Shown here: positions 1 to 11,568 of the stretch, in pieces
Layout: each line of letters begins with the position of its first letter
How positions within the stretch are numbered: the stretch's first letter is position 1
Source of the DNA: Tetrapyrgos nigripes
Lineage: Eukaryota > Basidiomycota > Agaricomycetes > Agaricales > Campanellaceae
Direction of reading: 5' to 3'
DNA: 64,000 bases
NCBI GenBank assembly: GCA_013368315.1
Contig: JAACJM010000085.1
Location: 124,001 to 188,000, forward strand
Translations under genes and position numbers: made by a program
Notes under the pieces: generated by a model
What the model was told of the DNA's origin: nothing
The model's input: the letters and a program-made list of their open reading frames with translations, nothing else
Databases searched by the model: none

Positions 1-958
1 GCATCAGTTCGGTGTCCATAATCGCGAATAGTGGATCCGAGCTGCGCTGGCAAACAACACCATTTACGTCTCGAAGAATTTCAAATGTGATAGCTTCAAA
101 TGCTGCCAGACACCTCCGACGGAGTGAAGCATCTTTCTGGTGTTTGAAGACGCAATCTTGGCAAGGAAGTCGGCCTTCAAGAAAGTTAACGAGAAAGGTA
201 GACAGAAACCTAGACGCATGTTCGCGTCCTTTCAAAAGGTTAAACAAGTCATCTTGGGAAAGTTGATGAACATGTTCGGTCTCCGGACAAAAATATCCAG
301 CCATTGTTTGGCTCGGCGAGTTACGAGATAGATCATAGAAAGCGGAAGGCAATAGCTCAGGCGCATTTATGGAACGAGCAAGGTTGATCATCAGGCTGAT
401 AAGGAAATGCATATAAGGACAACGTCAGAGAAGATTTGGCAGAAACGTACATGGGATGCGGAATTGTCTGTCTAGGTTCATACACCCCGAAAGAATTGGT
501 TGCGTTTGCTTCACGGATATCCCATTGAGCGAGACTTGGAGGCCATATAGTTGAGAGACCACGAATAATTTCTTTGCGCAAATGATGTACTTCAAATTTG
601 GTGAAGAGACGTAACAAGCTGGATATGACATTGAAGGTCTGAACGTCGTAGACTAAATGGGATCTGCAGAATGTATTCGAATCAGCTGCACATTTGGTGT
701 ATTCGAGACTTACATTCCGTCGTATAACGCGGACAGAAAATAGTAAACCTCTTCCGGGGATTCTTGAAGTTCCAGCACTGGCCGACCTTGGAGAAGACGA
801 GGTGAATCTTGCAAAGCCTTGAGGGCAGCATCGAGACTTGAAGAATGGCGACCGAGAACACCTTGATGAGCAATAAAATACTGGTTCTGAGCGAGAAGGA
901 CAAGATTGCCATCGTTGAAGGAAAGGTTTGGATAGGGAGCTGGCGTGGGCGGCGTCAT
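1..958 (-). CDS. BTB/POZ domain protein, agaricomycete type (3' end cut by window edge)
   Basis: The encoded protein begins with a BTB/POZ fold. The first exon (958-714) reads through a segment rich in QGVLGRHSSSL and PVLELQESPEEVYYFLSALYDG, the usual core of the large mushroom BTB family. Exon 2 (663-451) carries SLLRLFTKFEVHHLRKE and exon 3 (395 to the window edge) begins ILMINLARSINAPELLPSAF. The joins use GTAAGT...CAG at 713-664 and GTACG...CAG at 450-396, and both keep the frame. The start at 958-956 lies 121 bp from the divergent Caprin-like gene, so the two share a promoter region. BTB domains mediate protein-protein contacts, often in transcription or ubiquitin ligase complexes; the specific role of this family is unknown. 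The C-terminus lies outside the window. Confidence 0.85.
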
Positions 959-1079
959 GGAGGTAGAGAGGACGAACCGTGAGAAGAATTGGAAGAAGAG
1001 ACGCGTTCGCTGCCAGAATCTGAAAAAATTTCCATCTCACTCCTTCTACTTTCTTTCTCAAGAACCAACCGTACAGACA

Positions 1080-2995
1080 TGGCTGAACAACCTACCACAC
1101 AACGCATCATTCCTGGCGCTCCTCCTCCATCTGCTCTTTCAAAGTCCCAGCTCAAAAAGAAACGCAAAACAAAGGCAAAGGCAGACGACTCTGAAGCGCC
1201 AGTGTCGATTCCAGATACAACCTCTGCTGCTCTCGTAGAAAAGGCTCCAGAGCCCGAAGAAGTCAAAAAGGGTGCCGTGGCACCTGAACTCGTTGCTCAG
1301 CCTGAGCCTCCCGTGCGCAAAGAGGCCAAGTCTAGTCCGATCGTTGAACTCGTTAACAAACGCATAAAGGCTACCAACAAAAAACTGGTGCGTTGCCCTA
1401 TGCTTTATGATGCTTATTGTGTTTACAGTGCTTTCAGATGCGCATAACTGGTTATGCTACTGCTGACCCCGCAACCCTCAACGAGGACCAAAAACGGACC
1501 CTGGCCACCGTTCCGGCGTTGGAAGCCGTCACCAAAGAATTGGTGGAAGTCAAAGGCGCCGTTGAGGTTAGTGCATATCGTGTCCTGCTCTTTTTCATTT
1601 ATACTGAAGTCTTCATGACTAGGCACACGAGTCGGAATTGGCGCACGAATTGGCTGTAAAGGAACGTGAGGCTGCAAGCGCCCAGGAGAAGAGGATAGCT
1701 GAAGCTGTGTCTGCTGCTGCAGTACGTATGCACCCATTCCTAGAAGATCGCACATCTGAAAGCAATGTAGCGTGATTATACCAGCACGATCTGCGAACTA
1801 TTGTCTTTCTTGCGTTTACGGTCAATCATTGCCAGTGGCGAAGCAGATCCTTCCAGCTTTGGTATAAATCAAAACGAGGTCGAGGCTGTCTTCAGTATCA
1901 CCGATATCTTGGCGGGCACAGACGACGAGAATAAAGAGAATCTGGTCAACGGTTTCCTGTCTGGAGAAGGTGTATATGAAAGTGTCCCTTGTGAGTATTT
2001 TTCAAGTGTTGTGTTGGAAATCTTCTGAAAGGTGGACCCACTCAGACTCTCGGCTTGTTGAGATCATACACAACATTTCGACTCCTGTTGCACCAGAAGC
2101 ACCTCCTGCAATGGAACCTGAAGTTCGGGAGCAATCGCAGGAAGAACCACCCGCCCAAGTCGTGCAGTCGGAGGTTGTTATTGGTACTGTACCCATGTCA
2201 TCATCCGGAGGAAGTTTCCACTTCATGCAAGCAAGTGAGCTAGAAAGTCCAAACTTTGACCACGCGGAATGGGTCGATTCTTCGGAAGTAGCGGTTGTTC
2301 CAGTCGATCAGGTCCCTCCTGTTAATGGGCACGTCGATCCGATCTCAGTTCCTGAGGTATGTCATGCTGCGTATAGCGATGACTTTTTCTTGCTAATTGA
2401 AGCCACGCGCCTTTTCCTAGTCTGCCGCTGCTGAAGTAGCACCAATTGATTGGGCAGCGGAAGGTGAAGACGAGTTACCATCCATTGATGGTCTCCATGC
2501 TACGTTTGGAAAATCCGGTTCCGTAACTCCCGTTGTTCCCAATGATGTAGCTCAAGTTCCGCATGTTAACGGCGATGTTGCTGCTGCGGACAATACGACT
2601 ATTTCTGCCGCTGATGACGACGGATTCACTCAAGCTCGTGGTGGCAGAGGTAGAGGGCGTGGCTCCAGGGGAGGCGAACGAGGGTTCCGTGGTTCTGGCT
2701 TCCGTGGCGGTGAAAGGGGTCGTGGCAGGGGCGGTGATCGCAGTCGTAAGTCCATGATCTTTAATTTATATTCCTATCCTCATGTGTACGCTCCTATAGA
2801 TGGTCATAGAGGACGAGGGGATTGGAGAGGCGGTGATGGTGAACACCGAGGAAGAGGTGGTCGTCGTGGAGGAAGAGGTGGTGCTGACCGGAATGGTTCG
2901 TGAATTAAATCTCTCTTGTCAAATTTTGAGTCAGTGTTATTTTGTTCTTCATGCGTACAGGGCCATCCGCAAATCACCACGAACACACCCATTAG
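1080..2995 (+). CDS. Caprin-like RGG-rich RNA-binding protein
   Basis: The spliced product starts at 1080, with introns after 1386 and at several later points. After a Lys-rich N-terminus comes a helical region (about 1340-1720) with NKRIKATNKKL, LNEDQKRTLATVPALEAV and VKEREAASAQEKR, which resembles the HR1/coiled-coil dimerisation region of animal Caprins. It is followed by a second helical block ending RLVEIIHNIS. Near 2213-2250 lies SFHFMQASELESPNF, close to the motif with which Caprin-1 binds G3BP. The C-terminus is an RGG/RG-rich tail (about 2630-2900) split by two introns, ending at TAG 2993-2995. By family, such proteins bind mRNA and act in stress-granule or translational control in the cytoplasm; here that is inferred. 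Acceptor choice for the intron near 1990 (CACTCAG at about 2040) was made to keep the frame. Confidence 0.75.
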
Positions 2996-3478
2996 ATCAG
3001 TCCAGGATCTATCTGACATCTGTCGTGTTGCTTTCTTGTGCGTTCGTTTATTTACTTCTGTGTGTACTCCGTCGGACTTGAGATCTTGAGAGTACATGAT
3101 TCTTGATATTTTACACACTGTTGCTAGTTGCTAGTATATGTACTCACCGCTGCTGTCGCTCGTTTTTCATGCTGTATGGTAATGGCTATCTTAAAAACAC
3201 ACCTTCATTGACTTTCGCTTGCTAACTAACGCCTTGTTCCCTGCCGGCTGGCAGTGAGGCGAGACGGACTCGAAACGCAAACAGTACGCAGCAGCGGAAG
3301 CAGATGTATGTAGTCTTACACGTCGGATGTTGCATAAGTTGGGTTGATAGCATCTAGGAAGCAGTTCGTGGAGGAAAGCAAGTATACAACCATGTAGTTC
3401 CCAACAGGTGAATAGTCCATAGTAATACGAGTAGTCGTGAGGAAGGAAGGTGTAGGATTCCGTCGTCAAGTCCATTGG
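2996..3478. other. Intergenic, convergent gene ends
   Basis: This 483-bp stretch lies between the stop of the Caprin-like gene and the stop of the M50B gene on the other strand. It should hold both 3' UTRs and polyadenylation regions. No reading frame here resembles a known protein. Confidence 0.6.
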
Positions 3479-5120
3479 CTAGAGCAGACTGAAAGCCGTG
3501 CCTGAGAGTACAAAGAACATTAAAGTTGTGGTCATAGATAGGCTGGGTGTAGAGGACAGTGCATTAGATGATCCTGGAACCGGGAGGAAGTGGGACGCAT
3601 CCTCTTTCTGCTCTGCTGCGGTATCCTGAAACGGAACTCCATGAGCAGTGAGAAACAAGTGAAGAAATATTAACCAACCTTGAATGCGACTAGACCGACA
3701 ATGACACCTAATGCGAAGAACACGAAGGCTACAATCAACCAGAGGACGCCCCACACTAGACACGGTTTCTGTCAGGCTGTGCGAAATGCATACGATGTTT
3801 CACTGACCTTGCGAAGGGCAGCAACCGCAGACTTTAGCGAAGGCGCCTATTCAAAAGCAAATGTGATAGTTACAAAGGATCAATGGTCGCAAACATCAAT
3901 ACAAACGCACTTGCATCAGAAGAGTTTACTTTGCGTGCAATTGTGTCATCTGTTGCGCAGTTAGCCTGGAAGATAAGCTTTCACAAGGAAATCTGGCCCA
4001 CCTATCACATCCCTGTGCGTTACGACGATGAATGGGAATTCTAAAATCAAAACCAAAAATAGGTAGAACTCACCACAAGACATACAGACAGGACATGACA
4101 CCGACGAATAGGATCTGAGTTGATTGAGTTGGTAGGCTGAATAGTTCTGATATGTAGTACGTACGAAATATCTCAGTGCGACGCCCCCGGCAACAAACCA
4201 AAAGAGTAGAATAAGACCAGTCATTCCGGCAATCAACACCCATGTTCTGTGTCGCGATAAGAATCTCAGACGACATCGAGCTAAAAGTTCTACTCACAAC
4301 CAATCACGACGAGCCCACCAGAGTGTAAAGAGGAAGAACACGGCCAAAACAAGGGAAGCAACCTTGCTTGCATTTGTGTCAAATCCACAAGCAATGAGAC
4401 AGGCACCTGAAATGTTGCCGTCGATACCGTCTTAAAGCATAGACGACTACAATAAACTCACCAATGAGTGAGCTACCCAAATAACCAGCCGGAAGAGTCA
4501 GCCACTGGATGCCTCCGCTCATACTTGTAGCTCCACCCTCGTTCGCTGATAATCAAATCAGCCGTTTGCAGACGAATAACTTCGGGATAATTTACGATCT
4601 AATTCAATTGAGTGGATGGTCGCACAAGTCAAAACACCCATAAATGCATGGCTCATCTGTCGAAAATGAGAATGGTCCTTCCAATCTGGACATGGAAACT
4701 CACTTCGTGGAAACCGACAGTTAAAAGCCTAGCAGTTTTGTCAAAAATGGTTGAGGTAGTAGAAAGGGGCAGTTCACACTCACTTGAAAGGATAAACTAG
4801 GCGGAATATGATAAGATAAGAAAAATTGCAGTCCTCCACACTCACTAATCCAGCTCAAGAATGGTATATGCCTTGCCCTGGTTTGAGTACAGCTGCAAAA
4901 TGACTGCTTGAGATGCTCACCATAATATGGCAATCACTATAGAATCGATCAGTGCATCCTGAACCAGTATTTTCACTATTCACGGACCTAATATATACAC
5001 TGCTGCGACAATGAGGGTAGTTCTCTGAGTACCGTTTGGAGTGACACGGCTCTGGAAATCACGAGAAGCGAGGAACGCGCCAAAGGTAGCATTGATAGGC
5101 ACTTCATGGATAGAGGGCAT
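3479..5120 (-). CDS. Peptidase M50B-like integral membrane protein
   Basis: The gene has many short introns; the start (5120-5118) gives MPSIHEVPINATFGAF and the stop is at 3481-3479. The spliced protein is almost entirely hydrophobic, with several membrane segments (for example VLAVFFLFTLWWARRDW, WVLIAGMTGLILLFWFVAGG and WLIVAFVFFALGVIVGLVAF). Between early segments it has LLTVGFHEMSHAFMGVLT, an HExxH zinc motif of the M50B-like family (PF13398). An intron splits the motif between HE and MSH (GAA|gtgag...acag|ATG). Family members are intramembrane zinc proteases or inactive relatives; the fungal substrate is unknown. The C-terminal tail is Ser/Thr-rich and ends in a hydrophobic stretch. The start lies 69 bp from the divergent PIG-O start. 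Confidence 0.75.
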
Positions 5121-5189
5121 CGTTCAAAGCAGGTGGAGGTAGAGAGGAAAGAAGGGTGGCACAGCTTCTCTCGTCTTGCTGCGCCCGTC

Positions 5190-8100
5190 ATGTCGCGCGG
5201 GCTGTCCCTTCTTCTCCTTTGGATTTTCTTCGTTCACTTGGCCGGAATATACATCTTCAAAAATGGCTTTCTTTTGACCCGTCTGGCCCTCACAGAATTT
5301 ACAACATGTCTGGACGACTCGTGTATCACCTCGCCGACACACCGTCGCGCAGTCTTTCTCATCATTGATGCCCTACGCTTCGACTTTCTTTCACCTCATC
5401 CTCCCAGTCCACCATCGCCATATCATCATAATGTCTTGACGTTACCAGCAAAACTCACCGCTGCTCACCCCCGAAAGTCATTCATTTTCAATGCATACGC
5501 CGATCCTCCTACAACAACTCTTCAACGTATCAAAGGTCTTACCACTGGTTCGTTGCCGACCTTTGTTGATCTAGGCAACAATTTCGGTGGCTCTTCTATC
5601 GCGGAAGATTCCATCGTGAAACAGCTCACATTACACGGAAAGCAGGTGCGTTCTTGTCGCATCACGATCCAACCATGTCATTGAAATATCGCACAGGCTG
5701 CTTTCATGGGAGACGACACATGGATGTCTGTATTTCCTGACTCCTTTCATCCCAACATGACCCACCCCTACGACTCCTTCAATGTCGAAGACTTACATAC
5801 CGTCGATGAAGGTGTCATTACCCATCTTTTCCCCCTCCTGGAAGACAAAAGCAAGCCTTTTGACTTTCTAATCGGCCACTTTCTTGGAGTCGACCATGTC
5901 GGCCACAGAGTCGGCCCCGACCATCCCAGTATGAAAGCAAAGCTGCAGCAAATGAACGATGTTCTGACTCAAGTCGTTGCTTTGCTGGATGAGGAAACGC
6001 TACTTGTTGTTCTGGGTGACCATGGTATGGATCGCTCTGGCGACCATGGCGGTGACGAGATCTTCGAGACGTCGTCTGCAATGTGGATATATAGCAAAGG
6101 TCCCGACCTCACTCATACTGAACCCTCCGTACCTTCGGAATTGCTACAATATACTACATTTCCGGGATCAGACCGTCCGCATAGGTCTATCCAGCAAATA
6201 GACGTCCTTCCTACCATATCCCTCCTCCTGGGACTGCCAATTCCCTTCAACAACCTTGGGACGGTTATTCCCGAGTTATTTTGGCGAGACGCTACAGGGA
6301 ATGAACTTCTTCATGCCCTCGAGCTCAACGCGGCACAAATACATGAATATCTTCAGGCCTATCGCTCCAGCTCATCTGGTGGAGAATTAGATGAAGCGTG
6401 GCAAGACTTGGAGTCCGCATGGGCTGCGACTCGCTTAACGGATCTGAAATTCGAGCAAAAGTTGACCTCGGTTTATGATTTTACCAGAGGTGCACTTTCG
6501 GCCTGTCGATCAATTTGGGCGCAGTTTAACCCCCTGTTGATGATATTGGGTCTGATTTTGCTAGGGGTCGGCTTGCTGGCTACTTGGGCCTTATACAGCA
6601 ACATGTCCACACTGGACTACCGCTGGAACGATTGGCTTGAAAACAAATTGCAGGGGTGTCTCCGTGGCATTGCTGTTGGAGCAACGACAGGAGTTCTGCT
6701 GTTTTTAGGTCTAGGACCTTATCTGCAAGGCATGGACGCTTTAGACTGCATCATCTTTGCTGCTCCGTTTGCATCATGCATTGCCGTTTTGATATCGGCT
6801 CCTCCGAAAGTATCACTTTCTGGTGTACCCCTCATTTTGCTCCTCCACGCTCTTTCATTTCTGTCCAACTCCTTCACCTTCTGGGAAGACCGTATCATGA
6901 CGTTCCTCACGGTCTCTTCTGTTCTACCTTTTGCCCTCACGGGTTTCACCGCTCCTACCGTGCGTTTACGAAGGCGAATCCTAGGCTTCTCTCTGCTGTT
7001 TGCCGTATGTATCCGCTTAATGGCGATCAGCACCATATGCAGGGAGGAGCAGCAACCTTATTGTCACGTTACCTTCTACTCTTCCTCTTCCATACCAGTC
7101 GCCCCCAGCATTATACTCCTCATCGTTCTTCCTGCTACCATTGCAATTCCGGTATTCCTCAGAAGCTTCCTCTCAATATCTCGATCTCATGTCGGTCTCG
7201 CCAGCTTCTTCCTCCCATTGATCCTAGCACCTACTCTTCTGTCAGGTGCCACGTTTTGGATGCTGGAATGGATGGATACCACAGAGTATCTGGGAAACGA
7301 GTGGACGCCAGTTCTCCGAACAAGCAGAACATGGCTTGCTCGTTTCTGCTTCTTCACGGCGACCGTGTTGGGTGGAGTTCTCTGGTACATGGTTCCCCTG
7401 TGTATCTTCGTCGACAAGAGCGGAACAGGGGGCTCTGATCAGAAGGGGAAACGTCAAATAAAGGTGATTGGCTTTGCCAATGCCTTTGGCTCACCTTATT
7501 TGCTCTTCTGGAGTATTTCCTTCGCCTTGGTGTACGTCACCACCCAAATGACAGGCCAGGTCGTCCTTGCGCTCTTCGCCTTAGCGTTGGTGTCCTACCT
7601 GGAGGTCGTAGATAGCACCAGAGACGTCAAGATGCTCGAGACAACATTTGCTTCCCAGCCCTCAAGTCTCATGGATCTAAACGCAGAGACCAATTCACCG
7701 CCAATACGCTTCAATGAAATCGTTCCGCTTGCACTTTTGGGGTTACATACCTTTTATACCACCGGCCATCAATCCACAATATCATCCATCCAGTGGAAAT
7801 CTGGATTCGTGCTCACACCGACCGTGACCTATCCCTTTTCACCATTAACGGTTCTGCTAAACTCCTTTGGTCCATTGTTTGTCGTCGGATTGGCTACTCC
7901 TCTCCTCGCGTTATGGAACCGCTCACCCAAATCCACTCCTGCCGCTAATCCTAGAACCTCATCAGAATGGACTGAACAAGTTGTTCTTGGTGCGAAAGAA
8001 AAAGGAGAGAGTGGACTAGCTGCAATGGGTGTGATGTCGTATTATGCTACGTTGATGTTTGGGTCGGCAGTGAGTGCCGCGATATTGAGAAGGCATTTGA

Positions 8101-8270
8101 TGGTTTGGAAAGTTTTTGCTCCGAGATTTATGGCGGGAGTGCTTGGCGTTTTGGTAGTTGACGTTGCGGCGATCATTGGCGTTAGTATCGGTGTAGAAAG
8201 AATCACAGCGAAAGTGAACCAGGCTTTTAATGGTGCTTTCAAGAGTCATGGAGCACCTGTAGACAAGTAA
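5190..8270 (+). CDS. GPI13: GPI ethanolamine phosphate transferase 3 (PIG-O/Gpi13)
   Basis: This ER membrane enzyme adds ethanolamine phosphate to the third mannose of the GPI anchor precursor. Two exons (5190-5645 and 5697-8270) join into a 1009-residue protein, the normal length for PIG-O. A signal-anchor helix (LLLLWIFFVHLAGIYIF) is followed by the alkaline-phosphatase-like catalytic domain. Its metal-site motifs are visible: IDALRFDF, a TTTLQRIKGLTTGSLPTF block, GDDTW, HFLGVDHVGH and LGDHGMDRSGDHGGDE. The last two thirds is polytopic, with about a dozen hydrophobic segments. A further in-frame start at 5106 would overlap the divergent M50B gene and put charged residues before the signal anchor, so 5190 is preferred. 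Confidence 0.95.
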
Positions 8271-8567
8271 AATTTACTAGAGCGTCTCAACTAATCTTAG
8301 ACAATGCTGCTTGTAATGTTGAGCACGTCGGAGACGCTGTTTCAGACTTCATCAAGTAAGTGCCACTCAAACGCCCACACTCAAACGCAGACACTCAAAC
8401 TCGAAGCAGTGGCAATCACACAAGAGAATGGTATAAGGAATTCTTGTTTACTATTCCTACTGTTTGTTACGCGTACATAGTATCAATATCAGAACCGACT
8501 AAGTATTACAAGATGCCTAATAAACTTTGGGAGACCCTCCTTTAAAAACTGAGCATAAACTAAACAT

Positions 8568-10729
8568 TTACAGGCATTGGCTGTAGTAGGGGTTGACCAC
8601 GGTGCAAGTAGAGCCAGAGCAAGTCGTAGGTCCGGTCCAGCCGACACCACCGCTATTTTGAATGAAAATGTGAGCACCTGAAACCATAAAGGTACATTCT
8701 ACTCACCATTGGCCGAATTTGGTTTGGGCACCAGTGCTTCCGCCAGTGCTACCGCCAGTGGAGCCACCGGTAGAGCCACCAGTAGAGCCACCAGAGCCAG
8801 TGGTCGGGGAGCCGTTAGAGTTGAAAGTGGAGCCGATGGTACCTTTACAGACGAAGAGGTCAGAGGTGAATCAAGTAAGAACAACCATCTTCCTTACCGA
8901 AACGGATGTTGGAGAAGACGACTTGAGCGTTGGCGCTTTGCGATTCGACTTCCTCGGGTTCACCGGAAGTAGTGGCGCAGGTTCCACGTGGAACACCTGG
9001 ACTGGAGGCATCCTTGTCGAGAGGGTAATTGGAATCGAGCCAGAGCATCTCTGAAAAAAAAAAGACATTCGCGAGTTAAAACGCGTCGGAAGTTGGAGGG
9101 AGGATAGAACTCACTAGCGAAATGGTCGTCTGTCGCCAATCACATTTTCAGCGCGGGATGCAAGTAGAGATATCATTTGAACTTACCCCAGATAGACATG
9201 ACCAACACCATTCCTCTGCCCATAGCCTTGCCCATTCCTATGTGGTAAGTTCGTCAGGAATCGAAGTTACACAGCAGCGTGAGAAAAGTAAACTTGCCGC
9301 TCATTCCACCCTTCTGCGAGAAGGTGTTGTCGTCTCCGAATGCGGTCTTCTGGGCAGCACAGAAGGAGTCGCTGATCTCGTTACCAGTGACACCGGAGAT
9401 GGCACTCTGGCTCTGTTGGATGACTTTTCCGTTCTGGACATAGAGACGACGAATTGCAGACAAAGTGCCAGAAGTTGAGTTGTTGTTGGTGATGAACTGA
9501 GTGACGACAGTCATTTTCTTTGTGCTGTCGACCGCGAAGTTGGCCCCGGGTCCGTAGGCATCTTTGACACCCATTCTGAAGGGGTTAAAGTCACATCCAG
9601 GCTGGTCACAGACTCCGCCGGTCGAACCAGGGGCAGAACAGGAAGAGCCGGTGCAGGATTGCTGGCCAGTAACTGTGCAAGCATGGGGGGTGCTGCGAGG
9701 GAGAAAATTGATAATTTTGGTTGTAAAGTGCAGGGTAGGTCGTTAGAATTCGTTATGTTACAATGCTGGATAGTACTTACAGCGCCTGGGAGATCGAGTT
9801 GGCTTCCCAGATATCCATCTCATTACAGCAGGTTCCCATGTTTCCAGTACCCGAGTTGGGGTCGTTGTCGGAGGGAGCCCAGCCTGCAACATTAGCCGTA
9901 CCGTCGATCCATTTGAGGTCGCGAGGACATTGGGCGTCACAGTAACCAGTTCCGTATTTTGCACCAGCCTTGTTGGTTGGGAACTTGGCCTGGAAAGATG
10001 TAAGGACGAGGAAAGTGAGCAAAGTGTGCAGACCGGCTCACCATACCACCATCGGCATCCATCTCTACGAAATAGAGGGCTCCATTTAGCCCGCAGGGTA
10101 ACGTGCTCAGGTCAACGTCAAAAGTGAATTCTTGGTTGAGAAGGTTGAATTTCTGGTAAGTGGTCTGATGTCAAAGTCAAGAGTCAAATCGGGTTCAATA
10201 ATCGTCGATTCGAATCCACATACCTGTGAGCCTGGGGCCATGAGATAGACACGACTCCCGATGTTCTTCTGTTGACCGTTTGTGACGAATTTGATGGTGA
10301 GCTGATCACCAGAGGAAGTGATACCATAGGTGCCTTGATAGTCTGTCACAAAAGAGTCAGTAATAAAGTTCAAGCGAGTTCGAAAGTGACTGACCGGCTC
10401 CATCTAATGCGCAGGCGGAAGCGCAAGTCTTGCCATCGGGGCAAAGGCTGGTGTCCCATGTGTTTCCAGTGTAACAGTTGGTAAATCCTGAGGTGGTGTG
10501 GGTCCAGCGCCAGTTTGCACTGTGTCGACGCGTCAGAAAACACGGCAAGGTAAAAATGATGGCAAATTTACTCAATGACGACAGAAGAAGACTGAGAGGT
10601 GCAGCTTCCAGTGCCGGTACACTTTTGCCAAGTCAGAGGCGGGTGGGTTTCTGCCGTGTTGGTTCCAACCTGTTGCCCGTAGGCGACGGCGAGGAAAGTG
10701 AAGAGGACGAGAGATGCTGAGCGGAACAT
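8568..10729 (-). CDS. GH7 cellobiohydrolase with C-terminal CBM1 (Cel7-type)
   Basis: This secreted enzyme releases cellobiose from the reducing ends of cellulose. The first exon (from ATG 10729-10727) encodes a signal peptide ([18 protein letters not shown]) followed by mature [16 protein letters not shown]7 signatures follow: [52 protein letters not shown] and the catalytic segment [12 protein letters not shown], which contains the nucleophile and acid/base glutamates. After a linker of GGST repeats (about 8750-8810) the C-terminus is a CBM1 cellulose-binding module ([17 protein letters not shown] ... NPYYSQCL). At least seven short introns interrupt the gene. The upstream region has a TATA box and a CreA-like site, which would fit carbon-regulated expression. 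Confidence 0.95.
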
Positions 10730-11568
10730 AGTGCTGAAGACCGAAAACCGAAGGAGTTTGGACCGATGTCGAAGTGAGTGTCTGTGAGCTCTTATATACC
10801 TGCCCCCCAGGAAGCACTAGTTAAGATAGTAATTGGAACGGAAATTTCCCGGGCAGTGAGCCAACCGAGTGATTTCCTCGAAGAAAACAAGGATGCATTT
10901 TCCGGTAGAGAGACACAATGACACAATGTTCATTATGAACTGATGGACGACTTGCAAGATACTAACTCCGAGACGGAAAAACATCGCACGTAAGGGAGAG
11001 GCTTGAAAACTTGCTGAATGGAATGAGCTTATGATTTTCCAGTTTGAAAGTTGGCTTCAGGCGTCTGACCTTATGATTGTTTGAAAATTTGAAGCTCGTC
11101 TTTGTCTCGTCAATCGTCAAAATTCCTGGAAAGGAGGAGGGGATGAATTTATGTTCGCAGGACGAGCTTTTGCTTTGACTTTTAATTTACAGAAGATGTT
11201 CCAAGATGTGGGATGTGTACGCATTGATTCGGACATGTTCTGAGGCACAGAACACGGGTCATATGTAACAGCGCCTTTTACAAGTATTTTATATCCGAGA
11301 AAACGGCGAGTGAGCAGTGAAGCTTTGAAGGAGGCCGGAGAAGCCGGAGAAGCCAAACAAGCCACAAAGAGAGTAGTTAGGCAGCGTCGAAAGTGATAGT
11401 TGCGAGCAAAAAAAAAGAAGAAAAGGCCAATGTTTCTATCTGGAGCTGCGAAGGCTCCAGAAAACGGAATAACCTCGCCTGAAAAAGTTTTTCCTTGAGA
11501 CTCAGAGTACACTACATGGTGATGCCAAGTTTGCCAAGCCTTAATGTCAGTACTAATGTGGCTGTGTC
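10730..11568. other. Intergenic region upstream of GH7
   Basis: This stretch of 839 bp holds the GH7 promoter at its left end and the 3' side of the next minus-strand gene at its right end. An open frame at 11117-11512 (minus) encodes a low-complexity product with no family resemblance and is not taken as a gene. Confidence 0.5.
10791..10798 (-). promoter_or_regulatory. TATA box of the GH7 gene
   Basis: The minus strand reads TATATAAG here, 62 nt before the GH7 start codon. A few bases further upstream (10805-10810) the minus strand reads CTGGGG, which fits the CreA/Cre1 consensus SYGGRG; one short site is weak evidence. Confidence 0.65.

Noticed and set aside
5106..5189. Upstream in-frame start of PIG-O
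   Set aside because: It would overlap the divergent M50B start codon and place charged residues before the signal anchor; 5190 fits the family better.
6656..7438. Long plus-strand frame inside the PIG-O gene
   Set aside because: It is an alternative frame of the large PIG-O exon, whose own frame carries the conserved membrane region.
10805..10810. CreA-like site as a separate regulatory feature of GH7
   Set aside because: A single six-base match is too weak to list on its own; it is mentioned with the TATA box.
11117..11512. Minus-strand open frame of 131 codons between the GH7 and membrane protein genes
   Set aside because: The composition is repetitive (Phe run, Ala-Ser-Pro repeats), it has no family resemblance, and it lies in a promoter/3' UTR gap.
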